Shown here: in pieces, positions 1 through 11,306 of the stretch
How positions within the stretch are numbered: position 1 is the first letter of the stretch
How the letters are laid out: every line of letters starts with the position of its first letter
Source: Anaeromyces robustus
Lineage: Eukaryota; Neocallimastigomycota; Neocallimastigomycetes; Neocallimastigales; Neocallimastigaceae
Reading direction: 5' to 3'
Assembly (NCBI GenBank): GCA_002104895.1
Contig: MCFG01000129.1
Coordinates: 1-30,000 of the forward strand
Length of the DNA: 30,000 nt
Notes under the pieces: model-generated
What the model was told of the DNA's origin: nothing
What the model saw: only the letters and a program-made list of their open reading frames with translations
Database searches by the model: none
Position numbers and translations under genes: made by a program

Positions 1-348
1 GATAGTTGTAGCTTTAAGTTGGTCACCCTTTTGTATAAGATTATATATATGCCACATGTCTTCTGGTTCAGTTGGAGATAATGTAACTGACTAATTAATC
101 AAATTTGCATTACATTTATTCATATAAAGATTAAGTATTATCATTAATTATATATAGTTTATATTTAGATATAGAAAAATAATATAAATGAAATTTAAGG
201 AAAAAAATAATTCATTAAATAAATAGTGGAGTAATAAAAAATTTATAATTTATTAATAATCAAAAATAATTTTCTTAAAAAATTATATATTATAGTTTCA
301 ACTTACACCAGATTTATCCTTTTCAATGTTCTTTTTTAAAAGTTTCAT
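1..348 (-). CDS. PELO: Pelota/Dom34 ribosome-rescue factor, N-terminal exons (partial)
   Basis: Pelota (Dom34), with its GTPase partner Hbs1, recognises ribosomes stalled with an empty A site and starts no-go and non-stop mRNA decay in the cytosol. Exon 1 (348-307) reads MKLLKKNIEKDKSG and ends at a GTAAGT donor (306-301). Exon 2 (90-1) follows a TTAG acceptor at 92-91 in the same phase and reads SVTLSPTEPEDMWHIYN, then LIQKGDQLKATTI up to the window edge. The EPEDMWH..NL...GD.L.A.TIRK pattern is the hallmark of the pelota N-terminal Sm-like domain. Human pelota has the same start, MKLVRKNIEKD, so the ATG choice is firm. The phase-0 intron of 216 nt (306-91) is AT-rich with consensus ends. 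The remainder (central and C-terminal eRF1-like domains) lies outside the window. The gene is divergent from the zinc-finger gene at 1315. Only 44 residues are visible, but the match is specific. Confidence 0.93.
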
Positions 349-1314
349 TTTATATTTTTATTATTTGAACTATTATTAATTTTGAATGATAAAAACGATA
401 ATTGATAATTCAATTACAAAAAATAATTTTTGATGTTTAATAATCATTGAAGAAATCATTGAAGAAATCATTGAAGAAATTATTTTGATATATATATATA
501 AAACATTAAAATTTCGAAATTTCCAAAATTATAATTTAAAATATTTGTTGTTATTAAGTTTATTATTAATAATTATATATATATATATTTGTTATTCATA
601 CAATTAATTAAAATAATAAATAAGTTAGTGATAAGTGTGTTTAGATTTTTATATTAAAAATATACATATATAATTTTTATAATTATAGTTTTAATTATAA
701 TTTAATTATTTTATAATAACCAAAGTTTTATTAATTTTCCTTTATTTGTATATAAATATTATAAATTTATATAATATTTATAGTTTTTCTTTTTTCAATT
801 ATATAATTTAAATTATTATTTTTATAAAAAATATATATTTTGAATTATTATTTATATTTATATTACTAACCTTTATATTAAACTATAAAATATATATTGC
901 TATTTTAAATTTCTATATTATTTTAAGAAATAATAAATAAAATATTTTTTATTTATATTTATATATATTTAAAAGTATTTCTTTTTAGAAATCCTTTATA
1001 AATTTTCCTTTTTAATTTGAAATTTAATTTAGGATTTCTTATTACTAAATTTACAAAATATTATTACAAATAATATTATAATAATTATAATTTTTATTAA
1101 ATCAAAATTTTTAAAATATAAACTAGTTGTACAATGTTATTATAAAATTCCAATCATATATAAAAATCTAAAAATACGTACGTTTTTATATCAAAAAATT
1201 TGATATTTTTAAAATTAAAATTTATTAATACAAATATAAAAATTATATTATATTATATCAAGTATATACATTTTAATAATTATCAATGCTCATTTAATAA
1301 TTTTCTAATATTTA
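349..1314. other. Divergent intergenic spacer, shared upstream region
   Basis: This roughly 970-nt A/T-rich spacer separates two divergently transcribed genes (pelota and the ZNF511-like gene), so it must hold the promoters and 5' UTRs of both. The only ordered sequence I see is a 12-bp tandem repeat at 442-480. No clear TATA, CCAAT or other element can be singled out against a background this rich in TA. Confidence 0.6.
442..480. repeat. 12-bp tandem repeat, three copies
   Basis: The unit AATCATTGAAGA occurs three times head to tail just upstream of the pelota start codon. It is more GC-rich than its surroundings. It could be a simple slippage product or a cluster of binding sites; nothing in the sequence decides between them. 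Confidence 0.7.
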
Positions 1315-2445
1315 ATGTCATTGAACGATTCAATATTAAAATTTAATCCAAAAAAAAGACCAAAAAGTCCTGAAGATTCCTTTTTTAATCAAGGTGATGA
1401 AGAATTTAGTCGTATATGGAATACAAAATATTTTTGTATAGAAAATGAAGAACCTTTAGAAAATGACGAGAAAAAGTAAAGACTTATAATATAATTCCTT
1501 TTAAATATAAACATAATATAATTAAGATTTAATTTCTTATTTCATATATAAAATTTCTTATTGCTTATATTAATAAAATGTATTTTAACAATATATGTAT
1601 AATGAAAAAAAAAAAAAAAAGTGATTACATTAAATGCAATCTTTTACCGAGTTGTTTAAGTTTAAAATTTTTAACAATTGAAGATTATGAAGCTCATTAT
1701 TCTTTGACTCATAAATATTATTGTTCAATTTGTAATGTTACACTTATGACTGAGAGACTTTTAAATATTCATTTACAGGAAGTTCATGATTCTTTTTTTG
1801 AAATTTTATCAAGTAGAAAAAATATGGTATGGTATAATATTTTAATATTTTTATATTTTTATAAGAGCTTTCTTTTTTTTATAAAAAAAAAAAAAAGTTT
1901 TATACTAAATATATATATTTTATTAAATTTTAATTTTTATTAAAGTATCAATGTTTAATACAAGATTGCGAAGAAAAGTTCAAAGATTCAAAAGAAAGAA
2001 AACAACATTTAATAGAAAAGCATAATTTTTCAAAACAAACCAATGTTAATGGTCTTATTAAAAAAAGAATAAAAAAGTATAAAGTTATAACAGCTATATT
2101 TATATATTATAATAAATTTTATTTTATAATTAAAACTAACTTTGTAATTTTATATTATATTAATATATTATATATTTTGTTAATTAATGATATATTTAAT
2201 ATAGGACTGATACTGATGGATCAAATAAAGCATGGAATCAATGGAGAGATAATGATAATATCTATGGTGAAGAAGGTGTATGGGATATAAATTATGATGA
2301 TGAATATAAAGATGATTATGAAGATGAAGAATATAATAATGAATATGATAGTAATGATGAAGATAATACATATAATAGTATTAATAAAGAAGATATTATG
2401 AAAATTGATGATTTAAAAAAGAAAATAAATAATATTAAAGTATAA
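1315..2445 (+). CDS. ZNF511: ZNF511-like C2H2 zinc-finger protein, four exons
   Basis: Exons 1315-1475, 1622-1826, 1946-2076 and 2205-2445 join in consistent phases at GT..AG borders to give 245 residues. The N-terminus includes SFFNQGDEEFSRIW, comparable to the HPFFEDGD region of human ZNF511. Three C2H2 units follow: CNLLPSC..HYSLTH, CSICNVTL..HLQEVH and, after the second intron, CLIQDCEEKF..HLIEKH. The stretch LLNIHLQEVHDSFFEILSSR parallels human LLDAHILEWHDSLFQILAER, which makes the family assignment specific. The first finger has five residues between its cysteines instead of four. The last exon encodes a very acidic Asp/Glu/Tyr/Asn-rich tail ending NNIKV, not part of the core family. 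ZNF511 is a poorly understood nuclear protein; its function here is unknown. The internal ATG at 1578 lies in intron 1 and is not the start. Confidence 0.88.
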
Positions 2446-2834
2446 TATAACAATATATTTATAATAAAAAAAAAAAAAAAAAAAAAGAAAAAAGAAAAAA
2501 AGATTAAAGTAATATTAGGAAATTAACAAATCATGAAATACATTTTTTTTTAGTAATATAATTTAGCTAACTTTTTTTTTTTTTTTAAAAAAAGTTAAAT
2601 AAATACATAATTTTTATATTAGTATTAATTAATTTAATTATTATTTTTTTTATTAAATTTTTACTTTTTATTATTTAAGTTTCTAATATTAACATGTTTT
2701 ATAAGTTTTATAAATATGAAATGTATATAAAAAAATAAATTTAAATTATTCAAGCTATATATATATTATAATTATATATGAATGCATCAAATCTAATATC
2801 CCATTTAATAAATAAATAAAACCTCTAAAAATTC

Positions 2835-2875
<41 letters not shown>

Positions 2876-3071
2876 TGTTTTTTTTTTTTTTTTTTTTTTT
2901 TTGTTTGTTTTTTTTTTGTTTGTTTATTTTACTTATTTGATAATTTATTTACTTGTTTAGTTATTTTAATTTTATTTTAATGATTTATAATTTTTATAAT
3001 AGTATAATCTTATCTTAAAACCTTATATCTTTTTTATGTAGGTATATAAATGTAAATATATATATATTTTT
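2446..3071. other. Convergent intergenic spacer with long poly-T tracts
   Basis: This spacer lies between two convergent genes and should contain both 3' UTRs. It has an A-run around 2467-2486 and an interrupted T-tract at 2837-2930 of several long T-runs broken by single G or GC steps. No coding signal is seen on either strand. Confidence 0.6.
2837..2930. repeat. Interrupted poly-T tract
   Basis: A T-run of about 36 is followed by GCTTG, then about 22 further T and repeated GTTTGT steps. On the minus strand it is an A-tract starting about 140 nt downstream of the DUF554 stop. Such tracts are common throughout this window, so it is most simply a homopolymer expansion. Confidence 0.75.
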
Positions 3072-3809
3072 TTATGAAATAAGTGGAGCAACATATGTTT
3101 CCCAAAGATAAGATATTGGCATTACAATAATCATAGATGGAATCATATCAGCATCTGGGAAATTGATTACATTTAACATTTTAAAACCTGTAGCAAAAAT
3201 AATTAAACCACCACAAGCTTTAAAATCACTAATCATATGTTCATTAATTAAAGGAAGAATAAATGATGCACAATAGAAAAGAGTAAGATAAATAACTGCT
3301 TGTGGTATAGCAATTAAAGAAATAACAATTCCTAAAGTACATGCAAAAATAATAGCGGAAAAAAGGTCAAGAATAGATTTACTTATAATAATAGATTAAT
3401 TGCCTGTCATTCCTGAAACTAAAGAACCATAAAGACCTGTACTACCAAAACAAAATATAACAATAAGTGAAACAAGGAGACTCATAGCTTCTTTCTCAGT
3501 TAATTTAGTACTTTTAATTTTAACAACTTTTGATGCTACCTTTTGCATATAGGTGGCTCCTCTATTAATCATATGTCCCATTTTTATAAGAACACCGATG
3601 ATAGTACCTAAATTTAATGAAAGAACAACAGCTGGCATATTTTTCATTAATCCAATAGAACCAAAACCCATAGCAAAAGAACAAACAGCAAAAACCATAG
3701 GAATTTTTTCCTTTAATTCTTCTGATATATATTTACCTAAAAAGGTTCCTATGATACCAGCAATGACAATAAAAATGACATTAGTAATACAACCAATTGG
3801 AAGATACAT
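3072..3809 (-). pseudogene. DUF554 (YdfK/YqgA-type) membrane protein gene interrupted by one in-frame stop
   Basis: DUF554 proteins are bacterial multi-pass inner-membrane proteins of about 230-250 residues with unknown function. Translation from ATG 3809 (an alternative in-frame ATG is at 3821) starts MYLPIGCITNVIFIVIAGI, the typical family start. It continues with FLGKYISEELKEKIPMVFA, MGFGSIGLMK and LSLNLGTIIGVLIKMG. After GMTGN the frame meets TAA at 3398-3396. The same frame then continues without further stops to 3072 with conserved family sequence: SKSILDLFSAIIFACTLGI, ACGGLIIFATGFKMLN, ending YLWETYVAPLIS. Total length matches the family. There are no introns and at least six hydrophobic segments. 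I saw no GT..AG pair that would remove the stop without deleting conserved residues. It is either a recently dead gene, a read-through case, or an assembly error. The family is essentially prokaryotic, so transfer from a gut bacterium is likely. Confidence 0.85.
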
Positions 3810-4154
3810 TTCTATGAGCAAATTATAATATAAAAATTACATTTATATAAGAATAAGAAAAAAAAAATATTAATATGAAATATTTTTATTACAATTATTA
3901 TATAAATTAAATATATCAATATATCTATTTAATTTTATATTGTTTTCTTCAAAGAAAGAAGAAAAAAAAAATTTCTTTTTAAATAAAAAACTCAATTTAT
4001 TATTTTTGATAACAAATTGTAGGTTTTATATTTTTATTAAGAATGTGTTATTGAAAACTATTATTTTTTCATAAATATAAAATTTATCAATTAATTTTTA
4101 TTTCTTTATTTTCATTATTGTTATTACTGAAAAAAAAAAAATTATAAATATTAT

Positions 4155-4194
<40 letters not shown>

Positions 4195-4318
4195 TTCTTA
4201 TATATAGGATAATGTTGTTTAAAAAAAAATAGCATTTAAAATAATATATATTATTTAATAATTTTACAAAGTCATATTTTTTATTTTAAACAAACATAAT
4301 TAAGATTTCCATAATAAA

Positions 4319-4401
4319 TTTTATAATTCTCATTATGTTTTAATTATATTTTTAAAATATTTTATAATTCTCATTATGTTTTATTTATATATTTTTAAAA
4401 T
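4319..4401. repeat. Direct repeat, two copies of about 41 bp
   Basis: TTTTATAATTCTCATTATGT and its flanking A/T sequence occur twice in succession (about 4319-4358 and 4360-4401) with small differences. This is a local tandem duplication in spacer DNA. Confidence 0.75.
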
Positions 4402-4846
4402 ACCTTATATTGTTAATATAAATGCTTTTAATATGAATTATCAAATTTCTTTCTTTTTTTTTTTTTTTTTACTTTTTATTTTTTATTTTTTAATTTTGAA
4501 ATATAAAAATATTTATTATTAAATAAAAAAAAAATTATTTTTTTCAAAATTTAATATAAATTACATGTGTTGGTTATGATTTAATACCAAAACAATTCAA
4601 TATAGAATATATAAAAAAAAACATCAATTTAAATGAATTCTATAATTATTATCGAATCAAATTAAAGTATCAAATTAAAAAAACATCAAAATAAAATAAA
4701 TGAATGAAAAGAAAAATTTATAAATTTTTTTTGATAAATTATAAAATATATAATTTATAAATTTATGAATAATGTGTATTTATAAAATTAAGATAAAAGA
4801 AACTTGAAAAAAATAATATAAAATGATTATATAATTTTTTCTTCTT

Positions 4847-4920
4847 ATTATCTGTTTAATAATTACTAATAATATGAATCTTATTATTGTTAATAATTAC
4901 TAATAATAAAAACAGATAAT
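4847..4920. repeat. Short inverted-repeat element with internal direct repeat
   Basis: ATTATCTGTTT at 4847-4857 is matched by its complement AAACAGATAAT at 4910-4920. Inside, TAATAATTACTAATAAT is present twice in direct orientation (about 4857 and 4891). The transcript could fold as a hairpin. It might be a very small MITE-like remnant, but no target-site duplication is evident in this background. Confidence 0.45.
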
Positions 4921-6081
4921 ATAAATTGTATATTTGACTTTGGTTTTTAATAAATAGTTATTAAAAAATTATAATTTTTTTTTTAAATATAAATAATATA
5001 AATTTATTAATTTTATTCCTTTCTTCCAATTCTACATATTTTTATGAATAACACGTGTATATACAATGACTGCTATTAAAAATTTTAATATTTTTATTTT
5101 TTATTATATTATTTATATTACATATAGAATATTTACGTTGTATTATAATTTAATTTTACTATCCAATCAAAATCATATTTTCAAATGAATCTACATTTTT
5201 TATTACATTATTGCTATTAATATATAAATCAAAATATAAAATATCTTAGCTAAAATTTAGCCTAAATAAATATGATGCTCAAATATAAATAACATAATGA
5301 AAAAAAACAATATTATAAATATTTAGATTTTTTTAATGGATGATTTTTATAATTATAATATTTATGATTTATGATTATTATTTATATTAAAATTTATTAT
5401 AATATATATAATATTATATATAAATATTATTTACCATAAATTTGTTTTTTTATAAATATACAATTATTTATTATATTTATTTATTTACCTACTATTTATT
5501 AATTCATTTATTTATTTTATAATAAATATTAAAATATATATTTATTATTCACTTTATTTACATAATTGTATCTTGCTTTTTTTTTATTTTATTTTATTTT
5601 ATTGTTATAATATATTTTAAGAACTATTTATTATAATTATCCATTTATAAAGAAAAGTAATTATAATAAATATTTTTATAACAATTTAAAATAAATAAAT
5701 AAATAAATAAATAAAAAATAAATTCAAATAATATATCTCAAAATAAAAATAAAAAGGAATAAAAAAAAACGAAAATATAAACAAATAATATTTTATTTAT
5801 AGAAACGGGATTATAATAACAATAATTATAACCAAGGAAAGGTAAATATCATTTAACCATATAATAAAATAAAAATTATTATTATTATTATTCTTTAAAT
5901 TTAATTTTTAATAATTTATTTAAATAATAAAACCTATATTTAATTTAATGTATAATTAATTCATTAATACATTAATTAATTATTTTAATTATTTTATATT
6001 TTAAAAGATTTTTTTAGAAATTGAATATAGACATAATTTATACCAAATATTTTTTTCATTTAATTTAATAATAATATAAAG

Positions 6082-7392
6082 ATGCAGGTAAATATTATTT
6101 TTTCAATTTATGATAATACAATTATTTATTGTAATTTTTTTTTATTTTCTTTCGAAAATATTATTAAATATTTATTTTTATGAAATTTTAATAATAATAA
6201 TAATAATAATTAAATATTATTATAATTTAAAAATAAATAACAACAGGCTGCTGTAACAAAGTTTACTCAAAATGCTTTAGCAGATTTAAGAAGACAAAAC
6301 TTCTTCTCAACTGCTAAAAAGGGTATACAAATATAAATTAAATAATTATTAAAATTTAATAAAAATACATTATAATAATAAAATAAAAAATTAAATATAT
6401 ATATTATTTATTTATTTTTTTTTTCTTTTTCATTTTTGATTTCTTTTTATTATCAAAACAAAAAATAAATATGGATTAATATAACATGTTTCAACATTTT
6501 TTTTTAATACAAAACAACAATACATAATTCTTTTTAAAAAGGTGAAAATTTTGAATTAAAGGCTGACCTTAATTCAGAATATAAAGAACGTAGAAAGGAT
6601 ACAGTCAAAAGAGTTATCGCTAATATGACTATTGGAAAAGATGTCAGTAGTTTATTTGCTGATGTTGTCAAAAACATGCAAACTGATGATATTGAATTAA
6701 AGAAATTAGTTTATTTATATTTAATTAACTATGCAAAATCACAACCAGAATTAGTTATTTTAGCTGTTAATACATTTGTCAAAGTAATTATTTTTTTTAT
6801 ATTGATAAAATAACAAATTTAATAATAAACTTTATATATATGCTTAAATTATGTAAACCAATAATGAAAATAATTCAGTAAAAGAAATTCAGCAAATTAA
6901 AATTAAATAATTTTTCCCAAATAAAATACTTTTTAACTATAATATAGGATACTGATGATCCAAATCCATTAATTAGAGCTTTAGCAATTCGTACAATGGG
7001 TTGTTTACGTGTTGAAGAAATCACAAATTATTTATGTGAACCACTTAGAAAATGTTTAAGAGTAATTATATTATTATTTAAATGATATATTATGTAATTA
7101 ATTTCTTATATATTTATATTTATTTATTATATTCATTATCAATTTATTTTTTAAAATATCTCAAATTTATTACAGGATGATAATCCATATGTTAGAAAGA
7201 CTGCTGCAATTTGTGTTGCAAAATTATATGATTTAAATCCACAATTAACTGTTGATAATGGTTTTGTTGCTACTCTTCAAGAAATGATTTCAGATTCTAA
7301 TCCAGTTGTAAGTTATAACTTTTAAAAAAATAATAATATAATAATAAAATAAAAAAGAGAAGTGTTTATATAATTATAAAAATAATAATAAT

Positions 7393-7423
<31 letters not shown>

Positions 7424-7457
7424 TAATAAAATAAAAAAGACAAGTGGTTTATATAAT

Positions 7458-7506
<49 letters not shown>

Positions 7507-10500
7507 TTGATTATCATATTTTTTCTTGTTATTATTAATATATATCAAACATTTTTATATATTAATAATTGTAATATAGGTTGTTGCTAATGCTGTAGCT
7601 GCTTTATCTGAAATTAATGATTCTTCAACCCAAAAGGGTCTTTTCAATATTAATAATAGTATTTTACTTAAACTTCTTGCTGCTTTAAATGAATCTACTG
7701 AGTAAATATATACTTAAATATTTTAATAAATGAATAAAAAATACATATATTTAATATAATTATATAATAAATTTTATTATATAGATGGGGTCAAATATGT
7801 ATTTTAACTACACTTGCTGATTATGTTCCAGTTGACGAAAAAGAAGCTGAAAATATTGTTGAACGTGTTATTCCAAGACTTCAACATGCTAATGCTAGTG
7901 TTGTACTTTCAGCAGTTAAGGTAATATAACAATTTTTTAATATATAAATATTTTAATAAATATATAATAAGCATTTCATAAGATAAATAAATGAATAAAA
8001 TATATAATAATATTTAATTATATACATTTTTTTATTTGATAAAAAAAAAAAAAAACAGGTTTTCATGGTTTACATGAACCAAAACTACATTACTTCCGAA
8101 AAAACTATTAATCTTATTGTTAAGAAGATGACTCCACCATTAGGTAATTATAAAAATATATTATTTTTATATAAAATAACTTTATAATTTATTTAAATTT
8201 TATATAATTTATAAATTGTTAATTATTTTCTATATTCTATATTTTTTTTATTATTTTATATAATATTTTATTATAAATAAATATATAATATTATTTTATT
8301 TTATATTATACTGTACTATACTATTATATTATTTTATATTATATTTTATTATGTTATGCTTCTATTATATATTGTTATTTCATTAATTACACATTTTAAA
8401 TATTTATTATAAAAATAAAGTTACTCTTGTTTCTGATCACTCTGAAATTCAATATGTTGCTTTAAGAAATATTAATTTAATTCTTCAAAAGAGAAGTGAT
8501 ATTTTAAGTCAAGAAATCAGAGTTTTCTTCTGTAAATACAATGATCCACCATATGTTAAATTAGAAAAACTTGAAGTTATGATTCAACTTTGTAATGACA
8601 AGAATGTTGATCAAGTTTTATCTGAATTTAAAGAGTATGTAGTATATAATTTAAATGCATATAATTAATCTATTATTTTTATTTTAATTAATCTTATTAT
8701 TCTTATCATTATTAATAATAATATTATATCATTTCATATTTATTAAATAAATAAAAATTATAAATTATTATAATTATAATATTATATTATATTATTATTA
8801 TATTTTTTATTATAATTTATTTTAAATATAATATAGATACTGTAATGAAGTTGATGTTGATTTTGTTAGAAGATCTGTTCGTGCCATTGGTAGATGTGCC
8901 ATTAAGCTTGAATCTGCTGCTGAAAGATGTGTTAACGTTTTACTTGAATTAATTTCATCACATGTTAACTATGTTCTTCAAGAAGCTATTGTAGTTATGA
9001 AGGTAAAATATAATAATATAATATATGATAATTATAAATGAATATATATAATTATATAAAAGTATATATAAAAGTAATAATATTTATGTATATTTATATC
9101 CAATACTATTTTGATATAATATATAATATATAATTATAATACATAATATAAAATAATTTAATATTTATAAAAACAGGATATCTTCAGAAAGTATCCACAT
9201 TCATATGAAGGTGTTATTGTTAACCTTTGTAAGAATTTAGAAAGTTTAGATGAACCAGAAGCTAAGGCTTCCTTAATTTGGATTATTGGAGAATATGCTG
9301 AAAAAATTGATAATGCTAATGAACTTTTAGAATTCTTCTTAGAAGGTTTCAAGGAAGAATCAAGCATGGTTCAATTACAATTAATTACTGCTATTGTTAA
9401 ATTATTCTTAAAAAAACCAAGTCAAGCTCAAGATAGTGTACAAAAGATTCTTCAAACTGCTACTCAATCATGTGATAATCCAGATATTCGTGATAGAGCA
9501 TATATTTACTGGCGTTTATTATCAACAAATCCACAAGCTGCCAAGGTAAAAAAAAAAAAAAATTTTTTTATAAATATAAATAGTATATATTATATAATTG
9601 ATAATAAAAATATAATTAATTGAAATATATATTGAAAAATAATCTTTAATAAATATATATTATATATATTTTTATTAAATAAAATTTGTTATATATATAT
9701 ATTAATAGACTGTTGTTTTAGCTGAAAAACCACCAATTGAATCTCATACTAAGATTGTTAGTGATTCATTACTTGATGAATTAATTGCTAATATTGGTAC
9801 TTTAGCTTCTGTTTATTATAAACCAGCATCACTCTTTGGTGGTCGTACTGGTGATAATAAGATCTTCTCGTATGTATTTCTATTTTTTAATATATATTTA
9901 TATAATGATAATAAAATATTTTTTAAATGATTTTTATTAAACATAATATCTTTTTTTTTTTTCATTTTCATTTTTATTTTTTTTTTCTTTTTTTTTTATT
10001 TATTTATTAATTTTTTTTTTTTTCATTAAAGAACTCCTGCTGAAGATGCTAATGCTGATATAGAAGGTGTTCCAGGTACAACTATTGGTGGTGTTGAAAA
10101 CTTATTAGATTTAGACTTTGATGATTCTTCTGCACAAAAATCATCTACTCCACCATCAGCAGCTCCAAAATCTGGTATGAATGATCTTTTAGATTTATTA
10201 AATGATGATGTACCACCAATGGGTAATACTGGATTATCTCAACCATCTACTCCAAGTAATAATGTTCAAAACGATTTATTAAGTATTTTAGGTGGAGGTA
10301 ATAATACTATGAGTAGTTCTAATATTATGAGCCCAGGTCTAAATTCAAATAATCTTATGAGTCCAAATTCTGGACTTGGAGGCCTTGGAGGTTTATCTAT
10401 GATGTCACAACCACAACAACCACAGAAAACTGTTATGTTACCAGCTAATGAAGGAAAGGGTATGGAAATTTCAGCAGTATTTGTTAAGCGTCAAAATAAA

Positions 10501-11076
10501 TTCTTTATGGAATTAACTTTCAGTAATAAGACAGCTCAACCATTATCAGAAATAGCTATTCAATTTAATAAGAATACGTAAAGATTTATTTAAATAATAT
10601 ATATTTTTATTTTTATTTTTATTTTTATTAATATAAATTATATTTTATATTTTATATTTTAATATATAATTATTATTATTTTATATCTATAATTTATTTA
10701 TTAATATTCCACATAATTTTTTTTAAATAAAATATTTATTATATTAATTATATTTATTATATTTATTATTTATATATATAGTTATGGTTTAATTCCATTA
10801 GCACCAATTGGAATAAATGTTATTCCACCAAATGAATCAAGAGATTTTACTCTTCCATTAGGTACAAATGGTCCAGTTCAACAAATGAATCCACCAACTC
10901 TTCTTCAAATTGCTGTTAAGAATAATCTTGGTGTTTATTACTTCCAACACGTTTTACCAACCTCCCTTTTTGAAACTCCTTCTACTACACCATCAATGCC
11001 ATCCTTTGGAATGAATATGAATAATAACAATAACAATAACAATAGTAATAATGGTCTTGATGGTCTATTGATATAA
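6082..11076 (+). CDS. AP-1/AP-2 complex beta-adaptin subunit, 14 exons
   Basis: Large beta subunit of a clathrin adaptor complex, needed for cargo sorting at the trans-Golgi/endosome or plasma membrane. Exons: 6082-6087, 6247-6322, 6542-6783, 6948-7061, 7176-7307, 7580-7701, 7785-7920, 8059-8143, 8421-8634, 8837-9002, 9177-9545, 9709-9869, 10032-10577, 10782-11076. All are bounded by GT..AG in consistent phase, giving 887 residues. The trunk (to about residue 600) is very close to metazoan beta-adaptin, e.g. [39 protein letters not shown]. The hinge has a clathrin box LLDLD (10102-10116, residues 632-636) and further acidic Leu motifs. The C-terminus (about 740-855) matches the beta-sandwich half of the appendage ([11 protein letters not shown]). 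It then ends in an Asn-rich tail and GLDGLLI, so the platform half of the ear is absent. The ATG exon is only 6 nt (ATGCAG); this start is the least certain part. The sequence does not settle AP-1 versus AP-2. Confidence 0.93.
7345..7503. repeat. Duplicated AT-rich block with trinucleotide arrays in adaptin intron 5
   Basis: A block containing AAAATAAAAAAGA(G/C)AAGTG and TTTATATAATTATA followed by a run of ATA/AAT triplets occurs twice, about 80 nt apart. It enlarges intron 5 of the adaptin gene. The triplet run gives spurious poly-Tyr/Ile translation on the minus strand. Confidence 0.7.
10102..10116 (+). other. Clathrin-box motif LLDLD in beta-adaptin hinge
   Basis: The codons read [15 protein letters not shown] fits the clathrin-box consensus (L, aliphatic, polar, L/F, acidic) that binds the clathrin heavy-chain terminal domain. 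It sits in the flexible Ser/Pro/Gly-rich hinge, as in animal beta-adaptins. Confidence 0.85.
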
Positions 11077-11272
11077 AAAACAAAAAACAAAAATAATATA
11101 ATAAAATAAAAAAAATTTTTTTTTTTCTTTTAATAATAAAATAAATAAATAAAATAAAATATACTATATTTTCATTAATATAAATATTTAAATAAATAAA
11201 TAAATAAAAAAAAAAAAAAAAAAAAAAAAGAAACTAATTTTATTATAAATAAATTAATATATCTTTTCTATA

Positions 11273-11306
<34 letters not shown>

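Larger units (their letters stand above)
3822..6081. other. AT-rich intergenic spacer upstream of the beta-adaptin gene
   Basis: About 2.2 kb of A/T-rich sequence between two divergent genes. It contains T-runs (about 4157-4190 and 4452-4470), a 40-bp direct repeat at 4319-4401 and a 74-bp inverted-repeat element at 4847-4920. Toward its right end, 5801-5841 is less simple and ends AAGGAAAG followed by a GTAAAT donor. It contains no ATG and may be a 5' leader exon spliced to an acceptor at 6030 or 6081 just before the adaptin start. I see no coding gene here. Confidence 0.55.

Noticed and set aside
3383-3420. A short intron removing the in-frame stop of the DUF554 gene
   Set aside because: The only GT..AG span over the stop would be about 38 nt, would remove conserved residues and shift the frame.
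2837-3809. DUF554 gene as a retroposed cDNA with a poly(A) tail
   Set aside because: The A-tract on the coding strand begins about 140 nt after the stop, but similar tracts occur all over the window and intronlessness is expected for a bacterial-type gene.
3553-3828. Plus-strand ORF opposite the DUF554 gene
   Set aside because: It is the antisense shadow of the conserved minus-strand membrane protein and has no independent features.
7366-7548. Minus-strand poly-Tyr/Ile ORF
   Set aside because: It is translation of an AAT/ATA triplet array inside adaptin intron 5.
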